Source of the DNA: an uncultured Pelagibacteraceae bacterium
GTDB taxonomy: Bacteria; Pseudomonadota; Alphaproteobacteria; Pelagibacterales; Pelagibacteraceae
NCBI GenBank assembly: GCA_902555665.1
Contig: CACDTF010000006.1
Coordinates: 1 to 56,033, forward strand
Length of the DNA stretch: 56,033 bases
Direction of reading: 5' to 3'
Shown: piece by piece, positions 47,983-55,893 of the stretch
Layout of the letters: every line of letters begins with the position of its first letter
Position numbering within the stretch: the first letter of the stretch is position 1
The notes under the pieces: generated by a model
What the model saw: the letters and a program-made list of their open reading frames with translations, nothing else
The model's database searches: none
Told to the model about the DNA's origin: nothing
Made by a program: the position numbers and the translations under genes

Positions 47983-49232
47983 TTAGTTACGAACAATCTA
48001 AGAAAATATTAAAAAAAGCAAAAATTAAAATTAAAGATGAGAAAATTAATAGTATTAAATCCTTAAATAGAGTTGTTTCTAGCAATGTTTATTCTAATAT
48101 AAATTATCCAACAGGAGATAACGCTGCTTTTGATGGATATGCGATTAATTCAAAAGATACAAATCAAATTAAAAAAAATTCCCAAAAACAATTTAAGATA
48201 ATTGGCTCAATTGCTGCTGGTTCTAAACCATTAAAGAAAAAAATTAAAAAATTTGATGCAATAGAGATAATGACAGGAGGGATTATTCCAAAAGGGTTTG
48301 ATACAATTATTCCTATTGAACAAATTAATTTCTATCCAAATAAAAATAATAAAAAATATATTTTAATAAATCAAAAAATTAAAAAATATAGTCACGTAAG
48401 ATTTGCAGGCTCTGATTTTAAAAGAGGTGAGGTTGTAATAAAAAAAAATACAATTGTTCAACCAAACCATATTTTAGCTTTTAAGAGTTTAGGTATTAAT
48501 CAAATTAAAGTAAAAAAAAAGATTAATATATTGTTTTTTTCTACTGGAAACGAAATATCAAACAAAGATAATATTCCTAATTGGATGGTAAGAAATTCTA
48601 ACACACATTATATTAAAAACTTAAATCAAAATTTTTTATTTAATTTTAAAAGTGGAAGTATTTTAAGAGATAATCATAAAAATATTTTTAAACAAAAAAT
48701 AAATAAATTAATTAAATCTAAAGATGATATTATTATTACGTCAGGCGCAGTTTCTGCAGGTAAATTTGATTTTGTACCTGATGTTGTTAAAAAATTTAAG
48801 TTATCAAGCTATTTCAAAAGTGCTGCAATAAGGCCAGGAAAACCAATAATGTTTGCAAAAATTAAAGGGAGAGAAAAGGCAATATTTGGACTTCCTGGAA
48901 ATCCGATCTCTTCGGCCGCATGTTTTAGATTTTTTGTAATTCCATACATTTTAAATGTTTTAGGAATATCAGAAGAAAAATCAATCAAAGCTATTTTAAG
49001 GAACGGTTTTAATAAAAAAAAGAATTTCACAAGATTTGTAAAGAGCCAATTAAGCACAACTAAAAATGGAAAAATAAACGTTGAAATTTTAAAAGGTCAA
49101 GAGTCTTTTAGAATTAAATCATTTGTAAAATCAAATATTTGGGTTTTGTTACCAGCAGGTAAATCAAAATTTAAAAAAGGAGATATCGTTGATTGTTTTT
49201 TCCCCAACCTTTTAAATCAAAATTTATTTTAG
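47979..49232 (+). CDS. moeA: Molybdopterin molybdenumtransferase MoeA
   Basis: MoeA inserts molybdate into adenylated molybdopterin. The 417-residue protein shows DNAAFDGYAINS, IAAGSKPLKK, EIMTGGIIPKGFDTIIPIE, SGAVSAGKFDFV, RPGKPIMFA and FGLPGNPISSAACF, the typical MoeA order. It is very lysine-rich, like other proteins here. With MobA and FdhD it completes late cofactor assembly for formate dehydrogenase; early molybdopterin genes are elsewhere. Confidence 0.95.
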   Translation: MISYEQSKKILKKAKIKIKDEKINSIKSLNRVVSSNVYSNINYPTGDNAAFDGYAINSKDTNQIKKNSQKQFKIIGSIAAGSKPLKKKIKKFDAIEIMTGGIIPKGFDTIIPIEQINFYPNKNNKKYILINQKIKKYSHVRFAGSDFKRGEVVIKKNTIVQPNHILAFKSLGINQIKVKKKINILFFSTGNEISNKDNIPNWMVRNSNTHYIKNLNQNFLFNFKSGSILRDNHKNIFKQKINKLIKSKDDIIITSGAVSAGKFDFVPDVVKKFKLSSYFKSAAIRPGKPIMFAKIKGREKAIFGLPGNPISSAACFRFFVIPYILNVLGISEEKSIKAILRNGFNKKKNFTRFVKSQLSTTKNGKINVEILKGQESFRIKSFVKSNIWVLLPAGKSKFKKGDIVDCFFPNLLNQNLF

Positions 49233-49281
49233 AAACGTATTTTTGTTGTAGAAAATTCTATTTACAATTAGATTTCTGAAT

Positions 49282-50187
49282 ATGTTAGAGTTGAGAAATC
49301 CAAAAATAGCCATTCCCGTTGTACTTTTTGCTGGTCTATTATGGTCATTTGGCCCACTAGTAGTTCGATACATGGATAATCCTCAATTGGTACCTTGGCA
49401 GTATATTTTTGGAAGAGGTTTAACAATTTTCATTTTATTAAATCTTTATTTATTTTTCGAGGAAGGAAAAAATTTTTATAAAAACTATTATAAAATAGGT
49501 TTATCAGGAGTAATAGGCGGATCTGGATTGGGAGTAGCTATGATTTCATTTATTTATTCAATTACAAATACTAGTGCTGCGGTTACTTTACTTTGTTTAG
49601 CAGCAATGCCTTTTTTTACAGCATTATTGGCATTTTTATTTTTAAGAGAAAAAATTTCTCTTAATGTGTGGATATCAATAATAATTGCAACAGCTGGTAT
49701 CATTATTATGGCACTTGGAAACACTGGTGAAAAATCATTAATTGGTTTCGTGTTTGGTTTAACTGCCTCAATTGGATTCTCAGTTTTTTCTGTAACCTTA
49801 AGATGGAGAAAAGAAACACCAAAATTCACAACAGTGGCTTTTGCAGGTTTCTTTTGTTTTGTGTTTGCAACAATTATGATTTTATCAAACAACTTAGTTT
49901 TCTTTTCATCTAGCTATAATGGAGCTTTATTTTCTTTGCACGGGACACTAGTTTGTTTTGGTTTAATTTTATATTCAATTGGATCTAAAGCGATACCGGC
50001 AGCAGAATTGACTTTATTATCTTTAACTGAAGTTGTAGGTGGAATTTTTTGGGTTTGGTTGCCATTATTTGGTATTAACGAGGTACCATCCACAAATACA
50101 ATAATCGGCGGTTTTTTTCTTTTTGTATCTATATTTTATTACAGTTTAATAATGAGATGGAATAAAAGATATATAGCATTGAATTAA
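49282..50187 (+). CDS. EamA family permease (drug/metabolite transporter superfamily)
   Basis: The 301-residue membrane protein has ten hydrophobic helices in two EamA repeats, with LLWSFGPLVVRYMDNPQLVPWQYIFGRG at the start and ELTLLSLTEVVGGIFWVWLPLF late. The creatinase-family gene starts one base after its stop, so the two and the following AGAT gene probably form one transcript. It may carry a guanidino compound, amino acid or sarcosine. Direction and substrate are not evident from sequence. Confidence 0.87.
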   Translation: MLELRNPKIAIPVVLFAGLLWSFGPLVVRYMDNPQLVPWQYIFGRGLTIFILLNLYLFFEEGKNFYKNYYKIGLSGVIGGSGLGVAMISFIYSITNTSAAVTLLCLAAMPFFTALLAFLFLREKISLNVWISIIIATAGIIIMALGNTGEKSLIGFVFGLTASIGFSVFSVTLRWRKETPKFTTVAFAGFFCFVFATIMILSNNLVFFSSSYNGALFSLHGTLVCFGLILYSIGSKAIPAAELTLLSLTEVVGGIFWVWLPLFGINEVPSTNTIIGGFFLFVSIFYYSLIMRWNKRYIALN

Positions 50188-50188
50188 T

Positions 50189-51406
50189 ATGGAAAGACCA
50201 GATTTTTTTGAGCTTAAAAACGGTGAAAAAGTAAAATTACCTTTTACAGATAAAGAATATAACAATCGAGTAAGTAAACTTAGATCAGTGATGGACCAAA
50301 ATGGTCTTGATATGGTTATCTTAACATCTATGCATAACGTTGCATATTACACAGGTTTTATTTATTGCTCTTTTGGTAGACCTTACGGATGTGTAATCAC
50401 TCAAAATAAAATTTCAACAATCTCAGCTAACATTGATGCAAGTCAACCATGGCGCAGATCTCATTGTGGTAACGTTATTTATACTGATTGGAAGAGAGAT
50501 AATTTTTTAAGAGCCATTGTTTCAATTATTGGAAGGGATGATCCTCCAAAAAATATTGGAATTGAAAATGATCATGTCACGTTAGATATGCGAGAAAAAA
50601 TAGGATCTATTTTTACTTTCTCTGTTTTTACTGATGTTTCAAAAGATATAATGAAACTTAGAATGATTAAATCGAAAGAAGAAATTGAGATCATAAGAAA
50701 TGGTGCAAGAATTGCAGACATGGGTGGTGAAGAGATAGTTAAAAATATAAGAGAAAATAATACAGAGATTGAAGTAGCTATAGCCGCAAGAGATAGAATG
50801 GAAAGAGAGATTGTTAAAAGTTATCCAGGTGCAGAGTACATGGACACTTGGGTATGGTTTCAATCGGGTATTAATACAGATGGAGCTCACAATCCAAAGA
50901 CTAATAGAAAATTAGTTAAAGGAGATATTTTATCTTTAAATACTTTTCCAATGATCTCTGGATACTACACAGCACTAGAGCGAACTTTATTTTTAGATCA
51001 TGCTGATGATGCTTCACTTAAAGCATGGGAGGCAAATGTTAAAGTTCATAATCGTGGATTGGAATTAATTAAACCAGGTGTTAAATGTTCAGATATTTGT
51101 CATGAGCTTAACGAACTTTTTGCTGAGCTTGGTTATCTTCAGTATCGAACTTTTGGTTATGGACATTCATTTGGTATGCTTTCACATTTTTATGGAAGAG
51201 AGGCTGGATTAGAATTAAGGGAAGATATTGATACAGTGTTAGAAGAAAACATGGTCGTTTCAATGGAACCAATGATAATGATCCCAGAAGGTAATCCTGG
51301 TGCAGGTGGTTATAGAGAACATGATATTTTAGTGATTGGTAAAGATGGAGCAGAAAATATTACAAAATTTCCTTTCGGCCCTGAGCATAATATTATAAAA
51401 ACCTAA
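50189..51406 (+). CDS. Creatinase-family (M24) amidinohydrolase
   Basis: Creatinase hydrolyses creatine to sarcosine and urea. The 405-residue protein resembles Pseudomonas creatinase along its whole length and has the pita-bread fold without the metal ligands of aminopeptidases. Residues matching the known active site are visible: F62 and R64 in SFGRPY, H234 in TDGAHNP, Y260 and E264 in YYTALERTLFL, H326 in GYGHSFG, R337 in FYGREAG and E360 in SMEPMIM. The AGAT-like gene is 5 bases downstream, so guanidinoacetate is another plausible substrate, giving glycine and urea. Urease is in the same window. Confidence 0.9.
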   Translation: MERPDFFELKNGEKVKLPFTDKEYNNRVSKLRSVMDQNGLDMVILTSMHNVAYYTGFIYCSFGRPYGCVITQNKISTISANIDASQPWRRSHCGNVIYTDWKRDNFLRAIVSIIGRDDPPKNIGIENDHVTLDMREKIGSIFTFSVFTDVSKDIMKLRMIKSKEEIEIIRNGARIADMGGEEIVKNIRENNTEIEVAIAARDRMEREIVKSYPGAEYMDTWVWFQSGINTDGAHNPKTNRKLVKGDILSLNTFPMISGYYTALERTLFLDHADDASLKAWEANVKVHNRGLELIKPGVKCSDICHELNELFAELGYLQYRTFGYGHSFGMLSHFYGREAGLELREDIDTVLEENMVVSMEPMIMIPEGNPGAGGYREHDILVIGKDGAENITKFPFGPEHNIIKT

Positions 51407-51411
51407 TCTTA

Positions 51412-52527
51412 ATGAGCGAGAACAAAACTATTGTTAATAGTTGGAATGAGTGGGATCCGTTAAAGCACGTTATAGTTGGTAGAGCGGATGGAACTTGTAT
51501 ACCTGCACCTGAACCTGCATTAGATGCAAAAGTTCCAGAAGACAGTGATATGCGAGGTAAGTTTGGACCAAGAACTAAAGACACTGTCGATAAAGCAAAT
51601 GAATTATTAGATAACTTTTCAAATATGCTTGAAAAAAGAGGTATTAAAGTTGATCGTCCAACACCAATAGATTTTAATCAAAAAACATCCACACCAGATT
51701 GGGAAGCAGAAACAATGTTTGGTTGCATGCCACCAAGAGATGTTTTGTTAACAGTTGGAAACGAAATTTTAGAAGCTACAATGAGTTATCGTTGTCGTTG
51801 GTTTGAATATTTATGTTACCGACCACTTCTAAAAGATTATTATAATCAAGATCCTAATATGAGACACGAATCTGCTCCAAAGCCAAGATTAACTGATGCA
51901 GATTATAGAAAGGATTATTTATCAGATAAAATAGGTGTTCAAAAAAGACTAGAGTGGACTGAAAAAAAATATTTTGTAACTACTGAAGAAGAGCCATTAT
52001 TTGATGCAGCGGACGTATTAAGATTTGGTAAAGATTTAGTTGTTCAACATGGTTTTACAACAAATTTAAAAGGGATTGATTGGCTAAAAAGACATTATAA
52101 AGATCACAGAGTACACGCAGTTAACTTCCCAGGTGACCCTTATCCAATTCACATTGATGCAACCTTTACTCCAATTAAAGAGGGTTTAATTATCAATAAC
52201 CCACAAAGAAGACTTCCTAAGGAACAAAGAAAATTATTTGAAGACAATGGTTGGGAAATTGTAGACAGTGCACAACCAGCACATAACGAACCTCCACCAT
52301 TATGTTATTCATCAACTTGGCTATCAATGAATGTTTTAGTTTTGGATCCTAAAACTGTTTGTGTAGAAAAAAGTGAAAAATATCAAGCAGAACAATTGGA
52401 TAAATTAGGAATGGAAGTTGTGCCAGTAGAACTTAGAGATGCCTATGCTTTTGGTGGAGGTTTACATTGTTGTACTGCTGATGTTTACCGAGAAGGTGAA
52501 CTCAAAGATTATTTTCCAAAACAATAA
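51412..52527 (+). CDS. Glycine amidinotransferase (AGAT) family protein
   Basis: AGAT moves the amidino group of arginine to glycine, giving ornithine and guanidinoacetate. The 371-residue protein follows the eukaryotic enzyme: NSWNEWDPLKHVIVGRADG at the start, catalytic Asp in LFDAADVLRFGKD (D198/D201), H247 in PYPIHIDATF, and the nucleophile C353 in GGGLHCCTADV. The full triad suggests activity. Other amidino acceptors are known in this family (for example in cyanobacterial toxin synthesis), so glycine is likely and not certain. No guanidinoacetate methyltransferase gene is nearby. Confidence 0.9.
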   Translation: MSENKTIVNSWNEWDPLKHVIVGRADGTCIPAPEPALDAKVPEDSDMRGKFGPRTKDTVDKANELLDNFSNMLEKRGIKVDRPTPIDFNQKTSTPDWEAETMFGCMPPRDVLLTVGNEILEATMSYRCRWFEYLCYRPLLKDYYNQDPNMRHESAPKPRLTDADYRKDYLSDKIGVQKRLEWTEKKYFVTTEEEPLFDAADVLRFGKDLVVQHGFTTNLKGIDWLKRHYKDHRVHAVNFPGDPYPIHIDATFTPIKEGLIINNPQRRLPKEQRKLFEDNGWEIVDSAQPAHNEPPPLCYSSTWLSMNVLVLDPKTVCVEKSEKYQAEQLDKLGMEVVPVELRDAYAFGGGLHCCTADVYREGELKDYFPKQ

Positions 52528-52755
52528 TTAATTTGGATTTTGTTTTAAAAATTCAATGTATTTAATTACATCGTCATATTTTTCATCTGGAATATCTTTG
52601 TAGCTAGCATTGAATTTACTTTTCACACAAATAGCAACATGAGCATATGGGTTTCTTCCTTTAGGATGGTTTGGATGGTCAGGTAATTGTCCCACCAAAT
52701 AATCTCCAGCTTCCTGAATAATTTTCCAGAGTTTGCTTGCGTTTTCTTTGTTCAT
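52528..52755 (-). CDS. Small uncharacterised protein with ORF6C-like C terminus
   Basis: This 75-residue protein is not one I recognise with certainty. Its C-terminal half, VAICVKSKFNASYKDIPDEK followed by YDDVIKYIEFLKQNP, resembles the ORF6C domain seen at the end of phage antirepressor proteins. The N-terminal half (KLWKIIQEAGDYLVGQLPDH) does not match a DNA-binding domain I know. Its stop abuts that of the AGAT gene (convergent). It lies 11 bases after the 155-residue gene on the same strand. No other phage gene is near, so a stand-alone helical protein is more likely than a phage remnant. Confidence 0.55.
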   Translation of the reverse strand: MNKENASKLWKIIQEAGDYLVGQLPDHPNHPKGRNPYAHVAICVKSKFNASYKDIPDEKYDDVIKYIEFLKQNPN

Positions 52756-52766
52756 ACAGTTTAGTT

Positions 52767-53234
52767 TTATCTAAAAAATAAACTTTTTCTAATATCTATA
52801 ATTTCTCTGATTTGTTTATCTTTAATAGCATTCCAAGAAACAAATAAAGTGCACAATTGATACAAGGCAAATATCTCATTTTTTTCATTTTGGGATAAAT
52901 CACTATCTGCCTCTACATAGTTTTCAAAATAAGAAATATTATTTCTTGCACAGTTTAAATAATATTTACAAGCATCTGTTACTGTAGCGGTTGACCACCA
53001 GTTTGAGTCTCTGAAAAGATTAGATATTTCTTGATAGAAAGAACTTGTTTCAGAAATAACTAAATTCTTTTGAACATTTTCTGAAAATTGATCTAATTCA
53101 AATTGAATTAAAGCTAATATCTTTTTTTCACTACTTCTCTTAACAAGTAGTTCAATGACATTTTTATATGACATTGATTGGATCTTATTCCAATTATCAA
53201 AAAAGTCATTTGGTGCTTTATTTAAATCTCCCAT
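52767..53234 (-). CDS. Uncharacterised helical protein
   Basis: I do not recognise this 155-residue protein. It has no signal peptide or membrane segment and is predicted mostly helical, with two cysteines in ATVTDACKYYLNCARNNISYFENYVEAD and one in LCTLFVSWNAIKDKQIREIIDIRK. It lies 9 bases downstream of the PhyH dioxygenase gene on the same strand, so the two are probably co-expressed, together with the small ORF6C-like gene. Codon style matches its neighbours, so I take it as a real gene. Confidence 0.65.
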   Translation of the reverse strand: MGDLNKAPNDFFDNWNKIQSMSYKNVIELLVKRSSEKKILALIQFELDQFSENVQKNLVISETSSFYQEISNLFRDSNWWSTATVTDACKYYLNCARNNISYFENYVEADSDLSQNEKNEIFALYQLCTLFVSWNAIKDKQIREIIDIRKSLFFR

Positions 53235-53243
53235 ATTTAATAA

Positions 53244-54068
53244 TTAATAAGATCCTTTTTGTTTTGCACCTTTATAAAAAATTTCCTGCAAATAATCATT
53301 TTCTTTTTTTCGAAGTAAAATACTTTCTTCACTCATTAAAGCATTAGTTCTATTTATAATTTCATGATGATGGTATTTATCCTCTCCTCTTGCAACTTGA
53401 ACACCATTTTTACCTAAGATTTGTTTTACGTTTGTCCCTATATAACTTTGGATAACAAATCCTATCCTTCTATCATTACTCTTATTTATTCCTGACCCAT
53501 GTACTACTCTTGGATGATGCAAAGACATTTGACCAGCTTTTAGTTCTATAGACTTAACTTCGTTTTCAGGTACATTCTCCACTGTTTGTCCTCGAGTAAG
53601 CAAGTTGCCTTCATTAAATTTCTCATTGTGATCTTTAATATTTAAATGTGATTTAGGCCACATTTTCATACATCCGTTGTTTTTATTCGAGTCTGTTAAT
53701 GCTACCCATGCTGTGACCCAATTGTGAGGTTCTAATCCTATGTACTTTGCATCTTGGTGATAGCTTACAAAACCTTGCTCGTTAGGGTTTTTAATAAATA
53801 AAGTAGTGCTACAAACTAAGATATTTTTTCCAATAATACTTTCTACAGCATCTAAAATTTTAGAATTATGAACGATCGAATCAAGTTTTGGAGAAATTAA
53901 ATGAACATTATATCTTCCCGACTTATCTATTTCATTTGGCATTTTTTTTTCAATTAATTCTATTTCTTCTCTTGCCTCTAATGCTTCACGACTAGACAAA
54001 ACTTCAATAGGGGATATGTAACCTTGATCTTCATACTGTTTAAGTTGATTTGAAGATAGATAAGTCAT
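53244..54068 (-). CDS. Phytanoyl-CoA dioxygenase (PhyH) family protein
   Basis: This 274-residue enzyme belongs to the Fe(II)/2-oxoglutarate oxygenases. The iron ligands are visible as H104-x-D106 in SYHQDAKYIG and the distal H190 in HHPRVVHGSGIN. R200 or R201 in SNDRRIGF is placed to bind 2-oxoglutarate. The WVALTDSNKNNGCMKMWPKSH segment is typical of PhyH family members. Such enzymes hydroxylate lipids, amino acids, ectoine or phosphonates, and the substrate is not evident here. It heads a three-gene minus-strand unit and is divergent from the MOSC gene. Confidence 0.88.
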   Translation of the reverse strand: MTYLSSNQLKQYEDQGYISPIEVLSSREALEAREEIELIEKKMPNEIDKSGRYNVHLISPKLDSIVHNSKILDAVESIIGKNILVCSTTLFIKNPNEQGFVSYHQDAKYIGLEPHNWVTAWVALTDSNKNNGCMKMWPKSHLNIKDHNEKFNEGNLLTRGQTVENVPENEVKSIELKAGQMSLHHPRVVHGSGINKSNDRRIGFVIQSYIGTNVKQILGKNGVQVARGEDKYHHHEIINRTNALMSEESILLRKKENDYLQEIFYKGAKQKGSY

Positions 54069-54115
54069 ATTATTTTAAAAAGATTATATGAGCTCAACTA
54101 TTTCTTCAATAATTT

Positions 54116-54562
54116 ATGGCCGAAGTATTTAAATTAGGAATTACTGCTAACAACAATCAACCCATCAAGGAAGTAAATTCAATTGAGGTTTTAGCAAATA
54201 AAGGAATAGTAGGCGATCGACACTTTCATGATTTTAATGATCCTTACAATCAATTATCTTTAATAGAGGCTGAGAATATTGATGGATATAATATTAAATT
54301 TGGGCTCGATATACCTTACATCAATTTTAGAAGAAATATTGTTACAAAAGGGATTCAGCTAAATGAATTAATTGGAAAAAAATTAAAGGTAGGAAATGTT
54401 GAATTAGAGGGAATAGAATTATGCCGTCCGTGTCGACATTTGACTGAAATGCTCGATCAAAAAAATATCCTTAAAGAATTTATGAGAAAAGGTGGTCTTA
54501 GATGCCAAATTCTTTCATCTTCCAAAATTAATGTAGGTGATAAAATAGAAATAATTAATTAA
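54116..54562 (+). CDS. MOSC domain protein
   Basis: The 148-residue protein matches the MOSC (molybdenum cofactor sulfurase C-terminal) fold: NKGIVGDRHFHDFNDPYNQLSLIEAENID, FRRNIVTKGIQLNELIGKKLKVGNVELEG, and the conserved cysteines in ELCRPCRHLTEML. MOSC proteins bind the molybdenum cofactor, transfer sulfur or reduce N-hydroxylated compounds. No partner domain is attached. It lies some distance from mobA-moeA, so a link to that cluster is only possible. Its stop shares TTAA with the convergent MFS gene. Confidence 0.87.
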   Translation: MAEVFKLGITANNNQPIKEVNSIEVLANKGIVGDRHFHDFNDPYNQLSLIEAENIDGYNIKFGLDIPYINFRRNIVTKGIQLNELIGKKLKVGNVELEGIELCRPCRHLTEMLDQKNILKEFMRKGGLRCQILSSSKINVGDKIEIIN

Positions 54563-55863
54563 GTTTTTACAGTTTCATCAACTGGGTTTTCATCAAGAGT
54601 TGCAGGTGCATCTGGATCTAGTTCTAATCCAGCTGGTGTAATTGTTGCTGGAACTGGTGTAAATGTTGAATCTGGGTTCTCAACAGTTTCTCTAACTTTC
54701 ATTCTATACAACCCAAATATTCCGATTATCGCGTGTGCAATAATTAAAAAAACAAATAAACCATTCAATCCGAACCATTCCATAAAAATAGCACATAAAA
54801 TTGGACCACTAATTGCTCCAACGCCAAATATTAATTGTAATCCACCACCCGCAGCAACAAACTTAGACTTTGGAACAAAGTCATTTGTATGCGCAAGGTT
54901 AAGTGAAAATAGTGGTAAACACAAACTAGTATAAAGCCCAACTGCAATAAAAAATATTATTTTCCTGAAAGCAAATTCATCCATATAATAAATATTTTGA
55001 ATAGGATCATTCGAAGTTAAAATTGCAATAAATGCTAGCAACGAACTTCCAAAAGTAGTGATGACTATTACTTTCCTTCTATCAAAAATATCTGAAAAAT
55101 AACCAATTGGACCTTGGCCTACAACTCCAGCAATTGTTGCTGTAAATAAAAGTATAGATATCTCAAATAAAGTAAATTTTGCGATTGTTGCATAAACAGA
55201 AATTAACGAAAAGAAAGCTGCATGAATTATTCCTGTAAAGAAAGAACTTAAAGAACCAAGAGGTGAGATTTTATAAAGTTCTAAGATACTTATTGTTTCT
55301 ATTTTTTTAAATTTTGGAGCAGGTCTTTTTGTTAATAAAATTGGAACTAGAGCAACAGAAAGCAAAACAGAAACCAAAATAAATGGCTCATAAGCTTCAG
55401 GTTCACTTATATTAAGTAGAAGCATACCTAGGGCTAAACCAAAATAAATTACCATCATGTATGCAGACAATAGTTGTCCTCTATTTTTATTAGTTGCTCT
55501 ATCATTTAGCCAACTTTCAGTAACAACGTAACAACTAACTAAACTTATACCTGTTATGAACCTACTAATTGTCCACATTAAGGGATTTATATAAACTACA
55601 GCGATTAATGCACTTAAAGATGCAAGAGAAGCAAACGCCGCAAATACTCTTATATGACCAACTTTTGAAACAAAATTAGGAGTAGTTCTTGAACCCACAA
55701 AATAACCAACATAATATCCAGACATAAAGATACCAGTTGTAAAAACACTAAAGTCCTCAAGTACAGAACGAATACCCATTATCTGCATTTGTAATCCATG
55801 AGCTATCATCATGGTTCCAATACCTATAAAAAGAGCCCAGGATTTTTTTACTTCTTTTTGCAT
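54559..55863 (-). CDS. MFS transporter (YcaD/sugar-type)
   Basis: This 434-residue membrane protein of the major facilitator superfamily has 12 hydrophobic helices. Features include GYYVGYFVGSRTTPNFVSKVGHIRVFAAFA between helices 2 and 3, SRFITGISLVSCYVVTESWLNDRATNKNRG, and GYFSDIFDRRKVI in the middle loop. The pattern is that of the YcaD-like group. The C-terminal tail is long, acidic and proline-rich (FTPVPATITPAGLELDPDAP). The substrate is unknown. Confidence 0.88.
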   Translation of the reverse strand: MQKEVKKSWALFIGIGTMMIAHGLQMQIMGIRSVLEDFSVFTTGIFMSGYYVGYFVGSRTTPNFVSKVGHIRVFAAFASLASLSALIAVVYINPLMWTISRFITGISLVSCYVVTESWLNDRATNKNRGQLLSAYMMVIYFGLALGMLLLNISEPEAYEPFILVSVLLSVALVPILLTKRPAPKFKKIETISILELYKISPLGSLSSFFTGIIHAAFFSLISVYATIAKFTLFEISILLFTATIAGVVGQGPIGYFSDIFDRRKVIVITTFGSSLLAFIAILTSNDPIQNIYYMDEFAFRKIIFFIAVGLYTSLCLPLFSLNLAHTNDFVPKSKFVAAGGGLQLIFGVGAISGPILCAIFMEWFGLNGLFVFLIIAHAIIGIFGLYRMKVRETVENPDSTFTPVPATITPAGLELDPDAPATLDENPVDETVKT

Positions 55864-55893
55864 TTATAATTTCTAAGTTTAAATAATTGCTGG

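Noticed and set aside
52528-52755. Phage remnant because of the ORF6C-like segment
   Set aside because: One weak domain resemblance in a 75-residue protein is not enough; no integrase, capsid or other phage gene is present.
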